Below are positions 54,001 through 63,826 of a stretch of DNA of 64,000 nt, in pieces. Position numbers and translations under genes: made by a program. How positions within the stretch are numbered: the first letter of the stretch is position 1; each line of letters starts with the position of its first letter. The notes under the pieces were generated by a model that searched no databases, was not told the DNA's origin, and saw nothing but the letters and a program-made list of their open reading frames with translations. The DNA is from Hydrogenophaga intermedia (lineage in GTDB: Bacteria; Pseudomonadota; Gammaproteobacteria; Burkholderiales; Burkholderiaceae_C): positions 62,001 to 126,000 of the forward strand of contig NZ_CCAE010000008.1 of assembly GCF_000723405.1 (NCBI RefSeq), in the 5' to 3' direction.

Positions 54001-57000
54001 GGCGGGCGAGCGACGGGGCCGCGACGATGCGGTCGGCGCCCAGCGGCAGGAACAGGCGGGGCGCCTGCTCGCCGCCGAGCCCGGCTGCCACGGAGCACAG
54101 TTGCAGGGCACCGTCGATGAGCAGCGGGTGCAGGCCATGGCCTTGCGGCGACTGAGCATCGGGCAGCTCGAGCCAGGCCTCGGCCACGGCCTGGCCCGCG
54201 CGCACCTCGCGCAGCACCTGGAAGCTGGGGCCGAAGGGCGCGCCGGCCTCGGCAAAGCGGCGGTAGATCGTGTCGGTGTCGATCGACGCGAGCGCGTCGG
54301 CGCGCGGCGCTGCGGCCGTTGCATTGAGGTCAGGCGTGCGCGCCAGCGCGCTGGCCACGGCGCGCCAGCCACCATCGGGCAAGGCCTCGTGCAGCGCCAG
54401 TTCGGCGTCACCCTCGTCGCCGCGCGTGGCCACCACCTGCCAGCGCGTAGCGGGTTCATCGCCTTCGGCGATCAAGAGGGGGCGCAGCACGGTGAAGGAT
54501 TCCAGCGCCACGCGCTCCACCCGGAACAGCGCGCGCGCCGCGGCGGCCAGCATGTCCATCTCGGCGGCGGCGGGCATCAGCAGGCGGCCCTGGATGCGGT
54601 GGTCGACGAGCCAGGCCTGGGCCTGCGCAGCATCGCCTTCGAAGACCAGCACGCGCTCGCCCGCGAGCGGCAGGCGCCGGCCCAGCAGCGCGTGGCCGCT
54701 GTCCATGCCCACCACCGCAGTCGCGGCAGGACGCGCGCGGATCCAGTGGCGCTTGCGCTGCCACGGGTAGGCGGGCAGCGACACCACCTGCCCCGCCTCG
54801 GGCTGCAGGCCGTCCCACGCGGGCGTGACACCGGCCGCGTACACACCCGCCACGGCCTGCAGCAGCGTCTCGCGCTCGGGCCGGCCACGCCGCAGCGAGG
54901 CGAGCACACGCGGTGCGGTGTCGCGACCCGTCAGGCATTCGGCGATGGACGCGGCCAGCACGGGGTGCGGGCCGATCTCGATGAAGGTGTCGACGCCCTC
55001 ATCGGCCATGGCCACGATGGCGGGGGCAAAGCGCACGCTCTGGCGCACGTTGCGGCCGAAGTACGCGGCATCGGGCGCGCCGTCGAGCACGCCACCCGTG
55101 ACGGTGGAGAACACCGGCACGGCGGGAGCGGCCAGGCGCAGGCCCGCGAGTTCGGCGTCCAGCCGCTGCTGGAACGGCGTCATCTGCGCGCTGTGGAAGG
55201 CGTATTGCACGGGCAGCAGGCGGTGGCTCACGCCGCGCGCGCTCAAGGCGTCGATCACCTGATTCAAGGCCGCCTCGTCGCCCGAGAGCACCACGCTGCG
55301 CGGGCCATTGAGCGCCGCGAGCGAGAGCCGATCGCCCAGCGGGCGCAGCAGCTCGATGGCCTCTTCCTCGCTCAGGCCCACGGCGGCCATGCGGCCCAGG
55401 CCGGTGGCCTGCTGCATCAGGCGGCCCCGGTGCCAGACCACGCGGACGGCGTCGGGCAGGTTCAGCGCGCCGGCCACGTGCAGCGCGGCGATCTCGCCCA
55501 CGCTGTGGCCGACCACGGCGTCGGGCACCACGCCCCAGGACTTCCAGAGCGCGGCCAGCGCCACCTGCAGCGCGAACAGCGCGGGCTGCGCGACCTCGGT
55601 GTCGTTCAGGCGCGAAGCCGCTTCGTCGGCGCCCAGTTGTTCCAGCAGCGACCAGCCCGAGAGCGGACGCAGCAGCGCGTCGCATTGCTCCACCACCTCA
55701 CGGAACACGGGTTCGTCGGCCAGCAGTTCGCGCCCCATGGCGAACCACTGGGGGCCTTGTCCACTGAACACGAAGCCCACGCGCGGCAGCGCGGTGGCCG
55801 AGCGCTGGCCCGTGGCCACGGCGGGCGAGTCCTGGCCCTGGAGGAAGTCGTTCAGGCGCGCGCGCAGTTCGTCGGTGTTGCGGCCCACCACGGCCAGGCG
55901 AACGTCGTGGTGCGTGCGGCGCTCGGCGGCGGTGAAGAGCACGTCGCCCAAGGGCTCGCGCGCCTCAGCCAGAAAGTCCACCCAGCGCGCGGCGAGCGCG
56001 CGCAGTGCCTCGGGCGAACGCGCGGACAGCGGCAGCAGTTGCGACGCGCCCTCGGCGGCGGCGGCCTCCTCGGCCGGCAGCGCGGGCGCTTCTTCCACGA
56101 TGACGTGCGCGTTGGTGCCGCCCACGCCGAAGGAGCTGATGGCCGCGCAGCGCGGCACGGCGCCGCGCGGCCAGGGCGTCAGCGCGGTGGGCACGGCCAG
56201 GCGCGTGCCCTCGAAGCGGATGTGCGGACTCAGGCGCGTGAAGTTAGGCTGTGGCGCGATGGCCTGATGCCGCAGGCTGAGCACGGCCTTGATGAGGCCG
56301 GCCGCGCCAGCACCCGCTTCGAGGTGGCCGATGTTGGCCTTGGCCGCGCCGAGGTAGCAGGGGCCGGCACCCGGGAACGCACGCCCCACGGTGGCGGCCA
56401 GCGCCTCCACTTCGATCGGATCGCCCAGTGCTGTACCGGTGCCGTGCGCTTCCACGTAGCCGATGCGCTGCGGCGCGAGCTGGGCATTGGCCAGGGCCTC
56501 GCGCACCATGGCCTGCTGGGCCAGACCGTTGGGCGCGGCCAGCAGCGTGGAGTGGCCGTCCTGGTTCACGGCCGATCCGCGCACCACGGCCAGCACGCGG
56601 TCGCCATCGGCCACGGCGTCGGACAGGCGCTTGAGCACCACCACGGCGCAGCCCTCGCCGCGGCCGAAGCCGTCGGCCAGTTCGTCGAAGGTCTTGCAGC
56701 GGCCGTCCGGCGCCATGAAGCCCACCTTGGACAGCGAGACCATGAGGTCGGGCGTGAGCATGAGCGAGACGCCGCCCGCGATGGCGACGTCGCTCTCGCC
56801 GTGGCGCAGGCTCTGGCAGGCCAGGTGCGTGGCCACCAGCGATGAGGAGCAGGCGGTGTCGATGGACAGGCTGGGGCCGCGCAGGTCCAGCACGTACGAG
56901 AGGCGGTTGGCCAGCACGCTGTGCAGCGTGCCGGTGAGCGTGCGCGCGTCGATGGCCTGCGGGTCGTTGTACTGGAGCTGGGCGTAGTCGTTGTGGTAGC

Positions 57001-57457
57001 TGGCGATGAACACGCCGGTGCGGCTGCCGCGCAGGCGCTCCTGCGGCAGGCCGGCGTCGTCGAAGGCCTCGATCGCCACTTCGAGCAGCAGGCGCTGCTG
57101 CGGGTCCATGCTGGCGGCTTCGCGCGGAAGGATGTGGAAGTAGGCGGCGTCGAACTGGTCGATGCGTTCCTTGAGAAATCCGCCCCGGCGTGTGGACGCC
57201 TTGCCGGGCAGCGAGGTGTCGGCGCTGTAGACCTCATCGGCGTTCCAGCGCTCGGCGGGCACCTCGGTGGTGGCGTCGCGGCCTTCGGCGAGCAGGGTCC
57301 AGAAGGCCTCGGGCGAATCGGCGCCGCCGGGCAGGCGGCAGGCCATGCCGACGATGGCGATGGGGTCGGCGCGCAGCAGGTGCGCGGACTGTTCGCGCAC
57401 CTGTTTGGCCAACAGGGCGAGCTTGAGCGCGGAGAGTTCCTGCGTGGGCTCGCTCAT
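51032..57457 (-). CDS. PksB: KS-AT-DH-ER-KR-ACP
   Basis: 2141 aa; the ATG (57457) overlaps the PksA stop as ATGA. N-terminal docking helix (LSALKLALLAKQVREQ). KS: C203, HGTGT, NIGH. AT: GHSVGE (S652), box YAFH, malonyl-like. DH: DHRIQGRLLMP (H953), LIDGALQ. ER ~1400-1710: AAAGGVGLAA near 1556. KR ~1740-1930: GGLGGLG, ALDDA (B-type), Y1886 in LYPAAN. ACP: GLDSL, S2056. C-terminal docking tail LSDEEAEALLLREL. A fully reducing module adding a saturated two-carbon unit. Confidence 0.94.
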
Positions 57458-60400
57458 CGCACACCTCGGCGGCGGTTGCCGCGCAGGGCCAGCGCGGCCT
57501 CGTCGTCGGACAGGCCCGCGACCTGCAGCACGGGGGCTTCCAGGGTGGCAACGCCCGGCTCGGCGGTGACCGCGTTCGGCGCGGCGGGCTCGTCGCCCGC
57601 CAGGTGCGCGGACAAGGCCTCCACCGTGGGGTAGTTCCAGGCCAGCGTGGCCGACAGCGAGCGGCCCAGCGCGGCCTCGAGCCGGTTGCGCAGTTCCATG
57701 GCCATCAGCGAATTGAGGCCCATGGCGCCCAGGGCCTTGCGCGGGTCCAGCCGCGCGGGCGCCACCTTGAGCACCTTGCCCACGGCCTCCTTCACCACGG
57801 CCTCCAGGGCCTGGCGGCGCTGGGCGGGGGTGGCCTCGGCGAACGACTCGCCGCTGGCGGGCTGCGGGGCGGCGCTGGGCAGCAGTTCACCGAACAGCGG
57901 CAGGCGGCGGCCCGCGCGGGCCTGGGCGAAGCGCGCCCAGTCGATCGGCAGCACGATGGGCGTGGCCTCGTCGCTGGCGATCAGCGAGTGGAACAGCGCC
58001 AGGCCCCGCGTGGGCACGAAGGCCGCGATGCCCTGACGGTTCATTTCGGCGACGTTGCGTTGGCCGGCCTCGTCGTGCACCAGGCCGGTGTCGGCCCACA
58101 CGCCCCAGGCGATGCTGATGGCCGGCAGGCCACGCGCGCGGCGGTCCAGGGCCAGGGCGTCGAGGCCGGCGTTGGCGGCGGCGTAGTTGGCCTGGCCCGC
58201 CTGCGCCAGGAAGGCGCCGGTGGACGAGAACAACACGAAGCAATCGAGTTCGGGCAGCAGACGGTCCAGCAGGCGCGCGCCGTGCAGCTTGGCTTGCAGC
58301 GCGGCGTCGAAAGCCGCGCGGTTCATGGCGCTGGCGAGGTGGTTGTCCAGCGCACCGGCCGCGTGCACCACGGCGCGGATCGGCGGCCAGCCTTCGGCGG
58401 TGTAGGCGTCGAGGAAAGCGCGCAGTTGGGCTTCGTCGCCCACGTCCACCGCCGCCAGGTGCACGCTCGCACCCATCGCTTCGAGGGCGCGCACGGCGGC
58501 CACGCGGCGCCCGGAAGGGCTGTCGGCGTCCAGCGCGGCCCAGGTGGCGCGCGGCGGCAGGGCCGTGCGGCCCATGAGGATGAGGCGGCGCGCGCCCTGG
58601 CGCACCAGGTCGGCAGCGAGTTGCAGGCCGATGCCGCCCAGGCCGCCGGTGATGAGCACGCTGGCGTCGGCGCGCCAAGGCGCGGAGGTCTGCGTGGGGG
58701 CCGGCTCGAGCGCGCGCAGACGCGCCACGAAGCGGTAGCCCCCGCGCAGCGCGGCCTGGTCTTCGCCGTCGGCGGCGAGCAGGTGGTGGGCCAGCGCGGC
58801 GGCATCGTCGCCGGCGGCGGGGTCGCGATCGACCAGCCCGCCCCAGCGCTCGGGGTGTTCCTCGGCCAGCACGCGCGCGCTGCCCCACAGCGCGGCCGGC
58901 ATCACGGCGACGCGTTCGCCGGCGTTCACCGCCTGCGCGCCGCGCGTGGCGAACCACAGGCGCGCGGGGCTGCCGGCCTTCAACAGGGCCTGCAGTGCTT
59001 GCACCGGCAACCAGGCGGCTTCTTCCGTGTCGGGCGCGAGCCAGAGCACTTGGCGGGCGTTGGCCAGGCCTGCGGTCCAATCGTCGCTACCAGCGGACGC
59101 GGCGGTGGCGCCCTGTGCCCGCAGCGCCTGCGCCACCGCGTTGGCGTCCGCGGGCTCATCACCCACCACCAGCCAGGGCCCGGCAGGCGACGCGGGCGGC
59201 GCGGGCGCGTCCAGCGCCTGCCAGCGCAGCGCGTGCAACCAGCCCAGCGATTCGTCGTCGGGGCGCTGGCGCTTCACGCGTTCGCGCCCCGGCGAGGCCG
59301 GGCGCAGGGCGGCGTCGATCCAGTGCCGTTCACGCTGCCAGGGGTAAGTCGGCAATGCGGTCGGCGGCGTGGCGGGCAGCAGCCGCGCCCAATCGATGGC
59401 GTGGCCAGCGGACCACAGCGCGCCCACGGCCGTCAGCAGGCCGGTGGCGCCCGCTTCATCCCGCTGGCCGCAGGCGATGGCCTGCAACTCTCGGCCAGCG
59501 GCCTGTGCGGTCTGCTGCATCGCGGGCAGCAACACGGGGTGCGGGCCGAGTTCGATCACGGCGCCGATGCCGTCTTCCAGTGCGCGCGTGAGCGTCTGCG
59601 CGAAGCGCACCGGCTGACGCAGGTTGGCGGCCCAGTAGGTGGCGCCGAGCTCGCCACCGTCGGCGCGGCGCGCGAGCACGGTGGAGTACAGGGGCACGAC
59701 GGCTTCGGCGGGCTGCAGGTCCGCCAGCTCGGCGCCGAGCGTGTCGGCCAGCGGCTGCATCTGCGGGCTGTGCGAGGCCACGTCCACCTTGACGAGGCGG
59801 CAGAACACGCCCTCGCCTTGCAATTCGTCCATCAGCGCCTGCACAGCGGCGGGCTCGCCCGAGACCACGCTGGAGCGCGGGCTGTTGCTCACGGCCACGG
59901 CCAGCCGGTCCTCGCGACCGGCGATGCGCGCCTGCGCCTCGTCCATCGACAGGTCCACCATCGCCATCGCGCCCTGGCCGCTGGTGGTTTTCATGAGCTG
60001 GCTGCGGCGGCAGATGACCCGCATGGCGTCGTCCAGCGAGAGAGCGCCGGCCACGCAGGCCGCAGCCACCTCGCCCATGCTGTGGCCCACCACCGCGTCG
60101 GGGCGCACGCCGATGGATTGCCACCAGGCCGCGTAGGCCAGGGCCAGCGCCACCAGCAGCGGTTGCACCACGTCGATGTGATCGAAGCGCTCGCCCGCAG
60201 CGCCGGGCTCGGCGTGCAGTTGCTCGATCAGCGATACGTCGAGCCCGCGACGCGCGGCGGCGTCGCAGCGTTCGAAGGTCTCGCGAAACACTGGCTCGTC
60301 GCGCAACAGGTCGCGCGCCATGCCGCGCCATTGCGCGCCCTGCCCCGGCATGACGAAGGCGGTGCGCGGCGGCCGGCCGGGCTCACGCACGCGGCCTTCG

Positions 60401-61977
60401 GCGGTGGGCGATTCGCCGGCGGCGTAACCGCGCAGGGCCTCGATGAGTTGCTTGCGGCCACCGGCCACGAAGGCCGCGCGGTATTCCAGCGCGGCGCGGC
60501 GCGTGGCGGCGTTCCAGCAGAGGGCCGCGACCTCATCGTCACGCGCGGATTCAAGGCGATCGGCGTAGCGCGCCGCCAGCGCGCGCAGCGCCGGCTCGGC
60601 ACGGGCCGAGAGCACCAGCAGCGCGGTCGATCGCACGGGCGCCGTCGCGGAGGCGGACGCACCCGGCCGGGCCTGCGGCGCTTCTTCCAGCACCGCGTGT
60701 GCGTTGGTGCCGCCGATGCCGAAGGAGTTGACGCCCGCAAAGCGCGGCGCGGTGCCGCGCGGCCAGGCCCGGGCCTCGCGCGCGATGGCCATGGGCATGG
60801 ACGACCAGGCCACCGCCGGGTTCAGCGTCTTGCAATGCAGGCTGGCCGGAATGCGCTGGTGGTGCAGCGCCAGGCAGGCCTTGATGAGCCCGGCCACGCC
60901 GGCCGCGCCTTCGGTGTGGCCGATGTTGGTCTTGACCGAGCCCATGAGGCACACCGAGCCCGCTTCGCGTCCCTCGCCCAGCACCTTGGCCAACGCATCG
61001 ATCTCGACCGGATCGCCCGCGCGCGTGCCGGTGCCGTGCGCTTCCACGTACGACACCTGCGACGGCGTCACGCCCGCGTCGCGGTAGGCCGTGCGCAGCA
61101 TCTCCTCGTGGCCGATGCGGCTGGGGCGGCCCATCACGCCGCTGCTGCGGCCGTCGTTGTTGACGGCGCTGCCGCGCAGCACCGCGTAGATGCGGTCGCC
61201 GTCGGCCTGGGCACGCGCCAGCGGCTTGAGCACCACCAGCCCCGCGCCTTCGCTGCGCACATAGCCGTCGCCGTCGGCGTCGCCGAACTTGCAGCGGCCG
61301 TCGGGCGCCATCATGCGGCTCTGCGAATACGCGATGCTGATGTGCGGCTGCAGGATCAGGTTCACCCCGCCGGCGATGGCGAGATCGCTCTCGCCGTTCT
61401 GGATGGCGCGCGCCGCCAGGTGCACCGCCGCCAGCGAGGACGAGCAGGCCGAGTCCAGCGACAGGCTGGGCCCGCGCAAACCCAGCAGGTAGGACAGCCG
61501 GCCCGCCAGCGCGTAGCGCCCGCTGCCGGTGGTCATCAGGAAATCGATGTTCTCCGGGTCGGCGAACAGGCGCGATTCGAAATCGCTCACCCACTGGCCC
61601 ACGAACACGGCGGTGTTGGAGCCATCGAGCCGCGTGGGGTCGATGCCGGCGTCCTCCAGGCCTTCCCAGGCGCATTCCAGCAGCAGGCGCTGCTGCGGGT
61701 CCATGCGCTCGGCCTCGCGCGGCGACACGCCGAAGAACTCGGCATCGAACCGGTCGAGGCCATCGACGAAGCCGCCCCAGCGCGTGGCCATGCGGCCCGG
61801 CGTGGCGGGGCGCGGGTCGTAGTAGTGACCCAGGTCGATGCGGTCGGCCGGGATTTCGGTGATGGCGTCGCCGCCTTCGGCCAGCAGCTTCCAGAAGCTG
61901 GCGGGCCCGGTCACGCCGCCGGGAAAGCGGCAGCCGATGCCGACGATGGCGACGGGCGTCGGCGGATTGGAGTTCAC
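57454..61977 (-). CDS. PksA: KS-AT-KR-ACP, no N-terminal docking helix
   Basis: 1507 aa. The start is GTG (61977), overlapping the thioesterase stop as GTGA; no ATG fits. Only ~8 residues precede the KS, so there is no docking helix and no loading domain. KS: C178 in DSACSSS, HGTGT and NIGH, so an extending KS rather than a KSQ. AT: GHSMGE (S633), specificity box VASH (H736), closer to the methylmalonyl YASH than to HAFH. KR ~1105-1290: GGLGGIG, ALDN, Y1265 of NYAAAN. ACP: GLNSL (S1423; Asn replaces the usual Asp). The tail LSDDEAALAL matches the helical docking tails of PksB-E. It is probably the first PKS module of this strand; how its KS is primed is not shown. Confidence 0.92.
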   Translation of the reverse strand: MNSNPPTPVAIVGIGCRFPGGVTGPASFWKLLAEGGDAITEIPADRIDLGHYYDPRPATPGRMATRWGGFVDGLDRFDAEFFGVSPREAERMDPQQRLLLECAWEGLEDAGIDPTRLDGSNTAVFVGQWVSDFESRLFADPENIDFLMTTGSGRYALAGRLSYLLGLRGPSLSLDSACSSSLAAVHLAARAIQNGESDLAIAGGVNLILQPHISIAYSQSRMMAPDGRCKFGDADGDGYVRSEGAGLVVLKPLARAQADGDRIYAVLRGSAVNNDGRSSGVMGRPSRIGHEEMLRTAYRDAGVTPSQVSYVEAHGTGTRAGDPVEIDALAKVLGEGREAGSVCLMGSVKTNIGHTEGAAGVAGLIKACLALHHQRIPASLHCKTLNPAVAWSSMPMAIAREARAWPRGTAPRFAGVNSFGIGGTNAHAVLEEAPQARPGASASATAPVRSTALLVLSARAEPALRALAARYADRLESARDDEVAALCWNAATRRAALEYRAAFVAGGRKQLIEALRGYAAGESPTAEGRVREPGRPPRTAFVMPGQGAQWRGMARDLLRDEPVFRETFERCDAAARRGLDVSLIEQLHAEPGAAGERFDHIDVVQPLLVALALAYAAWWQSIGVRPDAVVGHSMGEVAAACVAGALSLDDAMRVICRRSQLMKTTSGQGAMAMVDLSMDEAQARIAGREDRLAVAVSNSPRSSVVSGEPAAVQALMDELQGEGVFCRLVKVDVASHSPQMQPLADTLGAELADLQPAEAVVPLYSTVLARRADGGELGATYWAANLRQPVRFAQTLTRALEDGIGAVIELGPHPVLLPAMQQTAQAAGRELQAIACGQRDEAGATGLLTAVGALWSAGHAIDWARLLPATPPTALPTYPWQRERHWIDAALRPASPGRERVKRQRPDDESLGWLHALRWQALDAPAPPASPAGPWLVVGDEPADANAVAQALRAQGATAASAGSDDWTAGLANARQVLWLAPDTEEAAWLPVQALQALLKAGSPARLWFATRGAQAVNAGERVAVMPAALWGSARVLAEEHPERWGGLVDRDPAAGDDAAALAHHLLAADGEDQAALRGGYRFVARLRALEPAPTQTSAPWRADASVLITGGLGGIGLQLAADLVRQGARRLILMGRTALPPRATWAALDADSPSGRRVAAVRALEAMGASVHLAAVDVGDEAQLRAFLDAYTAEGWPPIRAVVHAAGALDNHLASAMNRAAFDAALQAKLHGARLLDRLLPELDCFVLFSSTGAFLAQAGQANYAAANAGLDALALDRRARGLPAISIAWGVWADTGLVHDEAGQRNVAEMNRQGIAAFVPTRGLALFHSLIASDEATPIVLPIDWARFAQARAGRRLPLFGELLPSAAPQPASGESFAEATPAQRRQALEAVVKEAVGKVLKVAPARLDPRKALGAMGLNSLMAMELRNRLEAALGRSLSATLAWNYPTVEALSAHLAGDEPAAPNAVTAEPGVATLEAPVLQVAGLSDDEAALALRGNRRRGVR

Positions 61978-62738
61978 GCCACCGCCTTCGCCAGCAGCGG
62001 CGCCAGGCTGGCCGACACCTCGGCCAGCAGCGCGTCGCGTTGGGCGTTCAGGTAAAAGTGGTCGCCCGGCAGCACGCGCAGGTGGAAGGGGCCGGTGGAC
62101 TCGCCGCGCCAGCCCTCCAGGTGTTCGCGCGGGGTGAGCGGGTCGTGCGAGCCGCCGAACACCGACAGCGGGCAGGCCAGCGGCGTGCGCCCGGCCGGCG
62201 GGGTGTGCGTTTCCAGTGCGTGGATGTCGCCGCGCAACGAGGGCAGCAGCATGGCCATCAGCTCCTCGTGCTCGGCCACCTCGGGCGGGATGCCGCCGTA
62301 GCGGCGCTGGATCTCGGCCACGAAGTCGGCGTCGGACAGCACGTGCAGCAGCGGATCGGGGTTGGGCCAGTGCGGCGGGCGCCGGCCCGAGACGAACAGG
62401 TGCCGGGGCATGGGCGCGCCTTCGTGGTTGAGGGCGCGCGCCACCTCATTGGCCAGCACGGCGCCCATGCTGTGGCCGAACAGGGCGTAGGGCAGGTCCA
62501 GGTGGGGCCGCAGGGCATCGACCACGCCGTCGACGATGTGGTCCATCCGGGTGATGACCGGGTCCTTCAGGCGGTTGGCCCGCGCGGGCAACTGGATGGC
62601 CACGAGTTCCACCGCGTCGGGCAGCGCGTTGCACCAGGGCCGGTACACGCCCGCGCTGCCGCCGGCGTGCGCGAAACAGAACAGGCGCAGCCGCGCGCCG
62701 GGACGGGGCACGAAACGTTGAAGCCACGGGCTGTTCAT
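61974..62738 (-). CDS. Type II (editing) thioesterase
   Basis: 254 aa from the ATG at 62738; an in-frame ATG 54 nt upstream (62792) gives an unconserved extension overlapping the leader ORF, so I prefer 62738. It is a GrsT-like stand-alone thioesterase: CFAHAGGSAG oxyanion region, GHSMGA with nucleophile S90, SHDPLTP for the acid and GDHFYL for the His. Such enzymes clear misacylated carrier arms in PKS/NRPS lines. The start overlaps the leader ORF stop (ATGA) and the stop overlaps PksA (GTGA). No TE domain is fused to any synthase here, so this enzyme and the four hydrolases are the only release candidates in view. Confidence 0.93.
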   Translation of the reverse strand: MNSPWLQRFVPRPGARLRLFCFAHAGGSAGVYRPWCNALPDAVELVAIQLPARANRLKDPVITRMDHIVDGVVDALRPHLDLPYALFGHSMGAVLANEVARALNHEGAPMPRHLFVSGRRPPHWPNPDPLLHVLSDADFVAEIQRRYGGIPPEVAEHEELMAMLLPSLRGDIHALETHTPPAGRTPLACPLSVFGGSHDPLTPREHLEGWRGESTGPFHLRVLPGDHFYLNAQRDALLAEVSASLAPLLAKAVA

Positions 62739-62797
62739 CGGGCACCCCGGCGGCTGGTTTCCTGACGTTCGATGGCCGGTGCGACCTTGCATTGCAT
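62735..62797 (-). CDS. 20-aa leader ORF coupled to the thioesterase
   Basis: An ATG at 62797 carries the best Shine-Dalgarno upstream of the - strand train (AGAGGA, 7 nt before it) and encodes MQCKVAPAIERQETSRRGAR. Its TGA overlaps the thioesterase ATG as ATGA, while that ATG itself has only a poor ribosome site. It is probably the true translation entry point of the operon. I recognise no family; it may be only a coupling leader. An in-frame extension to 62929 exists but has no good ribosome site. Confidence 0.5.
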   Translation of the reverse strand: MQCKVAPAIERQETSRRGAR

Positions 62798-63112
62798 GAT
62801 GGATTCCTCTGGCCCGCCCGCGTTGGCGCGCCTGCCCCCGAAGTAGCGTTTACGTATCGGTTTTTTCCGACCCCATGTTACCGAATGTTTCCCTCCAAAC
62901 CCCTCCGCCAGACCCGTTTCCAGTGCCATTCATCACATTCACTCCCATACGGGTAGGAGGCATTTGCCCAGAGGATGCTACGAAGGAAGAAATGGTCAAA
63001 TGACCTGGGTCACATATACCCCGTACTGGATGTGCGGAAGACCCGGCAGGCGATTAGACGGGCGCCCGGCCCGAATAGGTAGTAAATATTCACGCATCGG
63101 CGTGTAACGAAC
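62798..63112. promoter_or_regulatory. Divergent control region between thioesterase operon and PPTase
   Basis: 315 nt without a convincing gene, markedly more AT-rich than the coding DNA around it. It must carry the promoter(s) for the ~52-kb - strand train and probably one for the PPTase (AT-rich stretch 63074-63090). No sigma-70 pair with consensus spacing stands out on either strand. It includes the inverted-repeat cluster at 62994-63012 and a weaker CCC-ATAC-GGG dyad at 62944-62953. Confidence 0.6.
62994..63012. promoter_or_regulatory. Triple TGACC/GGTCA half-site cluster (candidate operator)
   Basis: GGTCA (62994-62998), TGACC (63001-63005) and GGTCA (63008-63012) alternate in orientation with 2-nt gaps, giving two overlapping inverted repeats (GGTCA-AA-TGACC and TGACC-TG-GGTCA). 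Equal spacing of three half-sites in the divergent region suggests a regulator site; no specific regulator family is assigned. Confidence 0.45.
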
Positions 63113-63814
63113 ATGCGGATTGATCAACTCGCGGCGATTCAGGCACCCGGCATCGAACTGTGGCGGGTGGACCTGCTGGCCGAGGCGCGCGAGCGCGAGG
63201 CCCCGGCGCCCGGCGACTGGCTGGACGCCGCCGAGCGCGAGCGCGCCGCACGTTTCCACTTCGAGCGCGACGCCCACCGCCACCGCGCCAGCCACACCGC
63301 CCTGCGCCATCTGTTGGCGGGGCGCACGGGCGTGCCGGCACCGGCCCTGCGTTTCAGCGCCGGCCCGTACGACAAGCCGCGCCTGGACCTGCCGCAAGCC
63401 CCGGCCTTCAACATGAGCCACAGCGGCCGCTGGGCGCTGATCGGCATTGGCGGGGCGGCGCCGATCGGCGTGGACATCGAGGTCCCGCGCGAGATGGACG
63501 ACCTGATGGCCCTGGCCGAGCGCAATTTCACCGCCACCGAGTGCCGCGAGCTGCTGGCCCTGCCCGAGGCCGGGCGGCTGCGCGCCTTTCTGCGCTGCTG
63601 GACGCGCAAGGAAGCCGTGCTGAAGGCGGTGGGCAGCGGGCTGTCGATCGAGCCCGGGCTGTTCGAGGCCGGCACCACGCCCGAGCGGCGCACCACCACC
63701 CTGCCCGTGTCGGGTCAGACCTGCGAGGTGACCGTGATCAGCCTGGACGTGGACAGCGAGGCGCTGGCGGCCGTGGCCTGGGTGGAGCCGGGCTCACGGC
63801 ATCTGGCGTTTTAG
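63113..63814 (+). CDS. Sfp-type 4'-phosphopantetheinyl transferase
   Basis: 233 aa. It transfers phosphopantetheine from CoA to the serine of carrier domains. The metal/CoA motifs are present: GVDIE (D121, E123) and WTRKEAVLKAVG (W163, K166, E167, K171), with the earlier FNMSHSG substrate block. Length fits the Sfp/EntD family. It is divergent from the thioesterase-PKS train, the only PPTase in the window, and presumably activates all the ACP/PCP domains listed here. Start: ATG at 63113; the upstream Shine-Dalgarno is weak. Confidence 0.95.
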   Translation: MRIDQLAAIQAPGIELWRVDLLAEAREREAPAPGDWLDAAERERAARFHFERDAHRHRASHTALRHLLAGRTGVPAPALRFSAGPYDKPRLDLPQAPAFNMSHSGRWALIGIGGAAPIGVDIEVPREMDDLMALAERNFTATECRELLALPEAGRLRAFLRCWTRKEAVLKAVGSGLSIEPGLFEAGTTPERRTTTLPVSGQTCEVTVISLDVDSEALAAVAWVEPGSRHLAF

Positions 63815-63826
63815 CGGACCTGGGGC

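Noticed and set aside
57454-61977. PksA as a KSQ-type or iterative loading module
   Set aside because: The KS keeps DSACSSS with the active Cys, plus HGTGT and NIGH, so it is an ordinary condensing KS by sequence.
62941-62956. CTCCCATACGGGTAG as a lux-box-like quorum-sensing site
   Set aside because: The dyad is short and imperfect, does not fit the ~20-bp lux-box pattern well, and no LuxR/LuxI gene is in the window.
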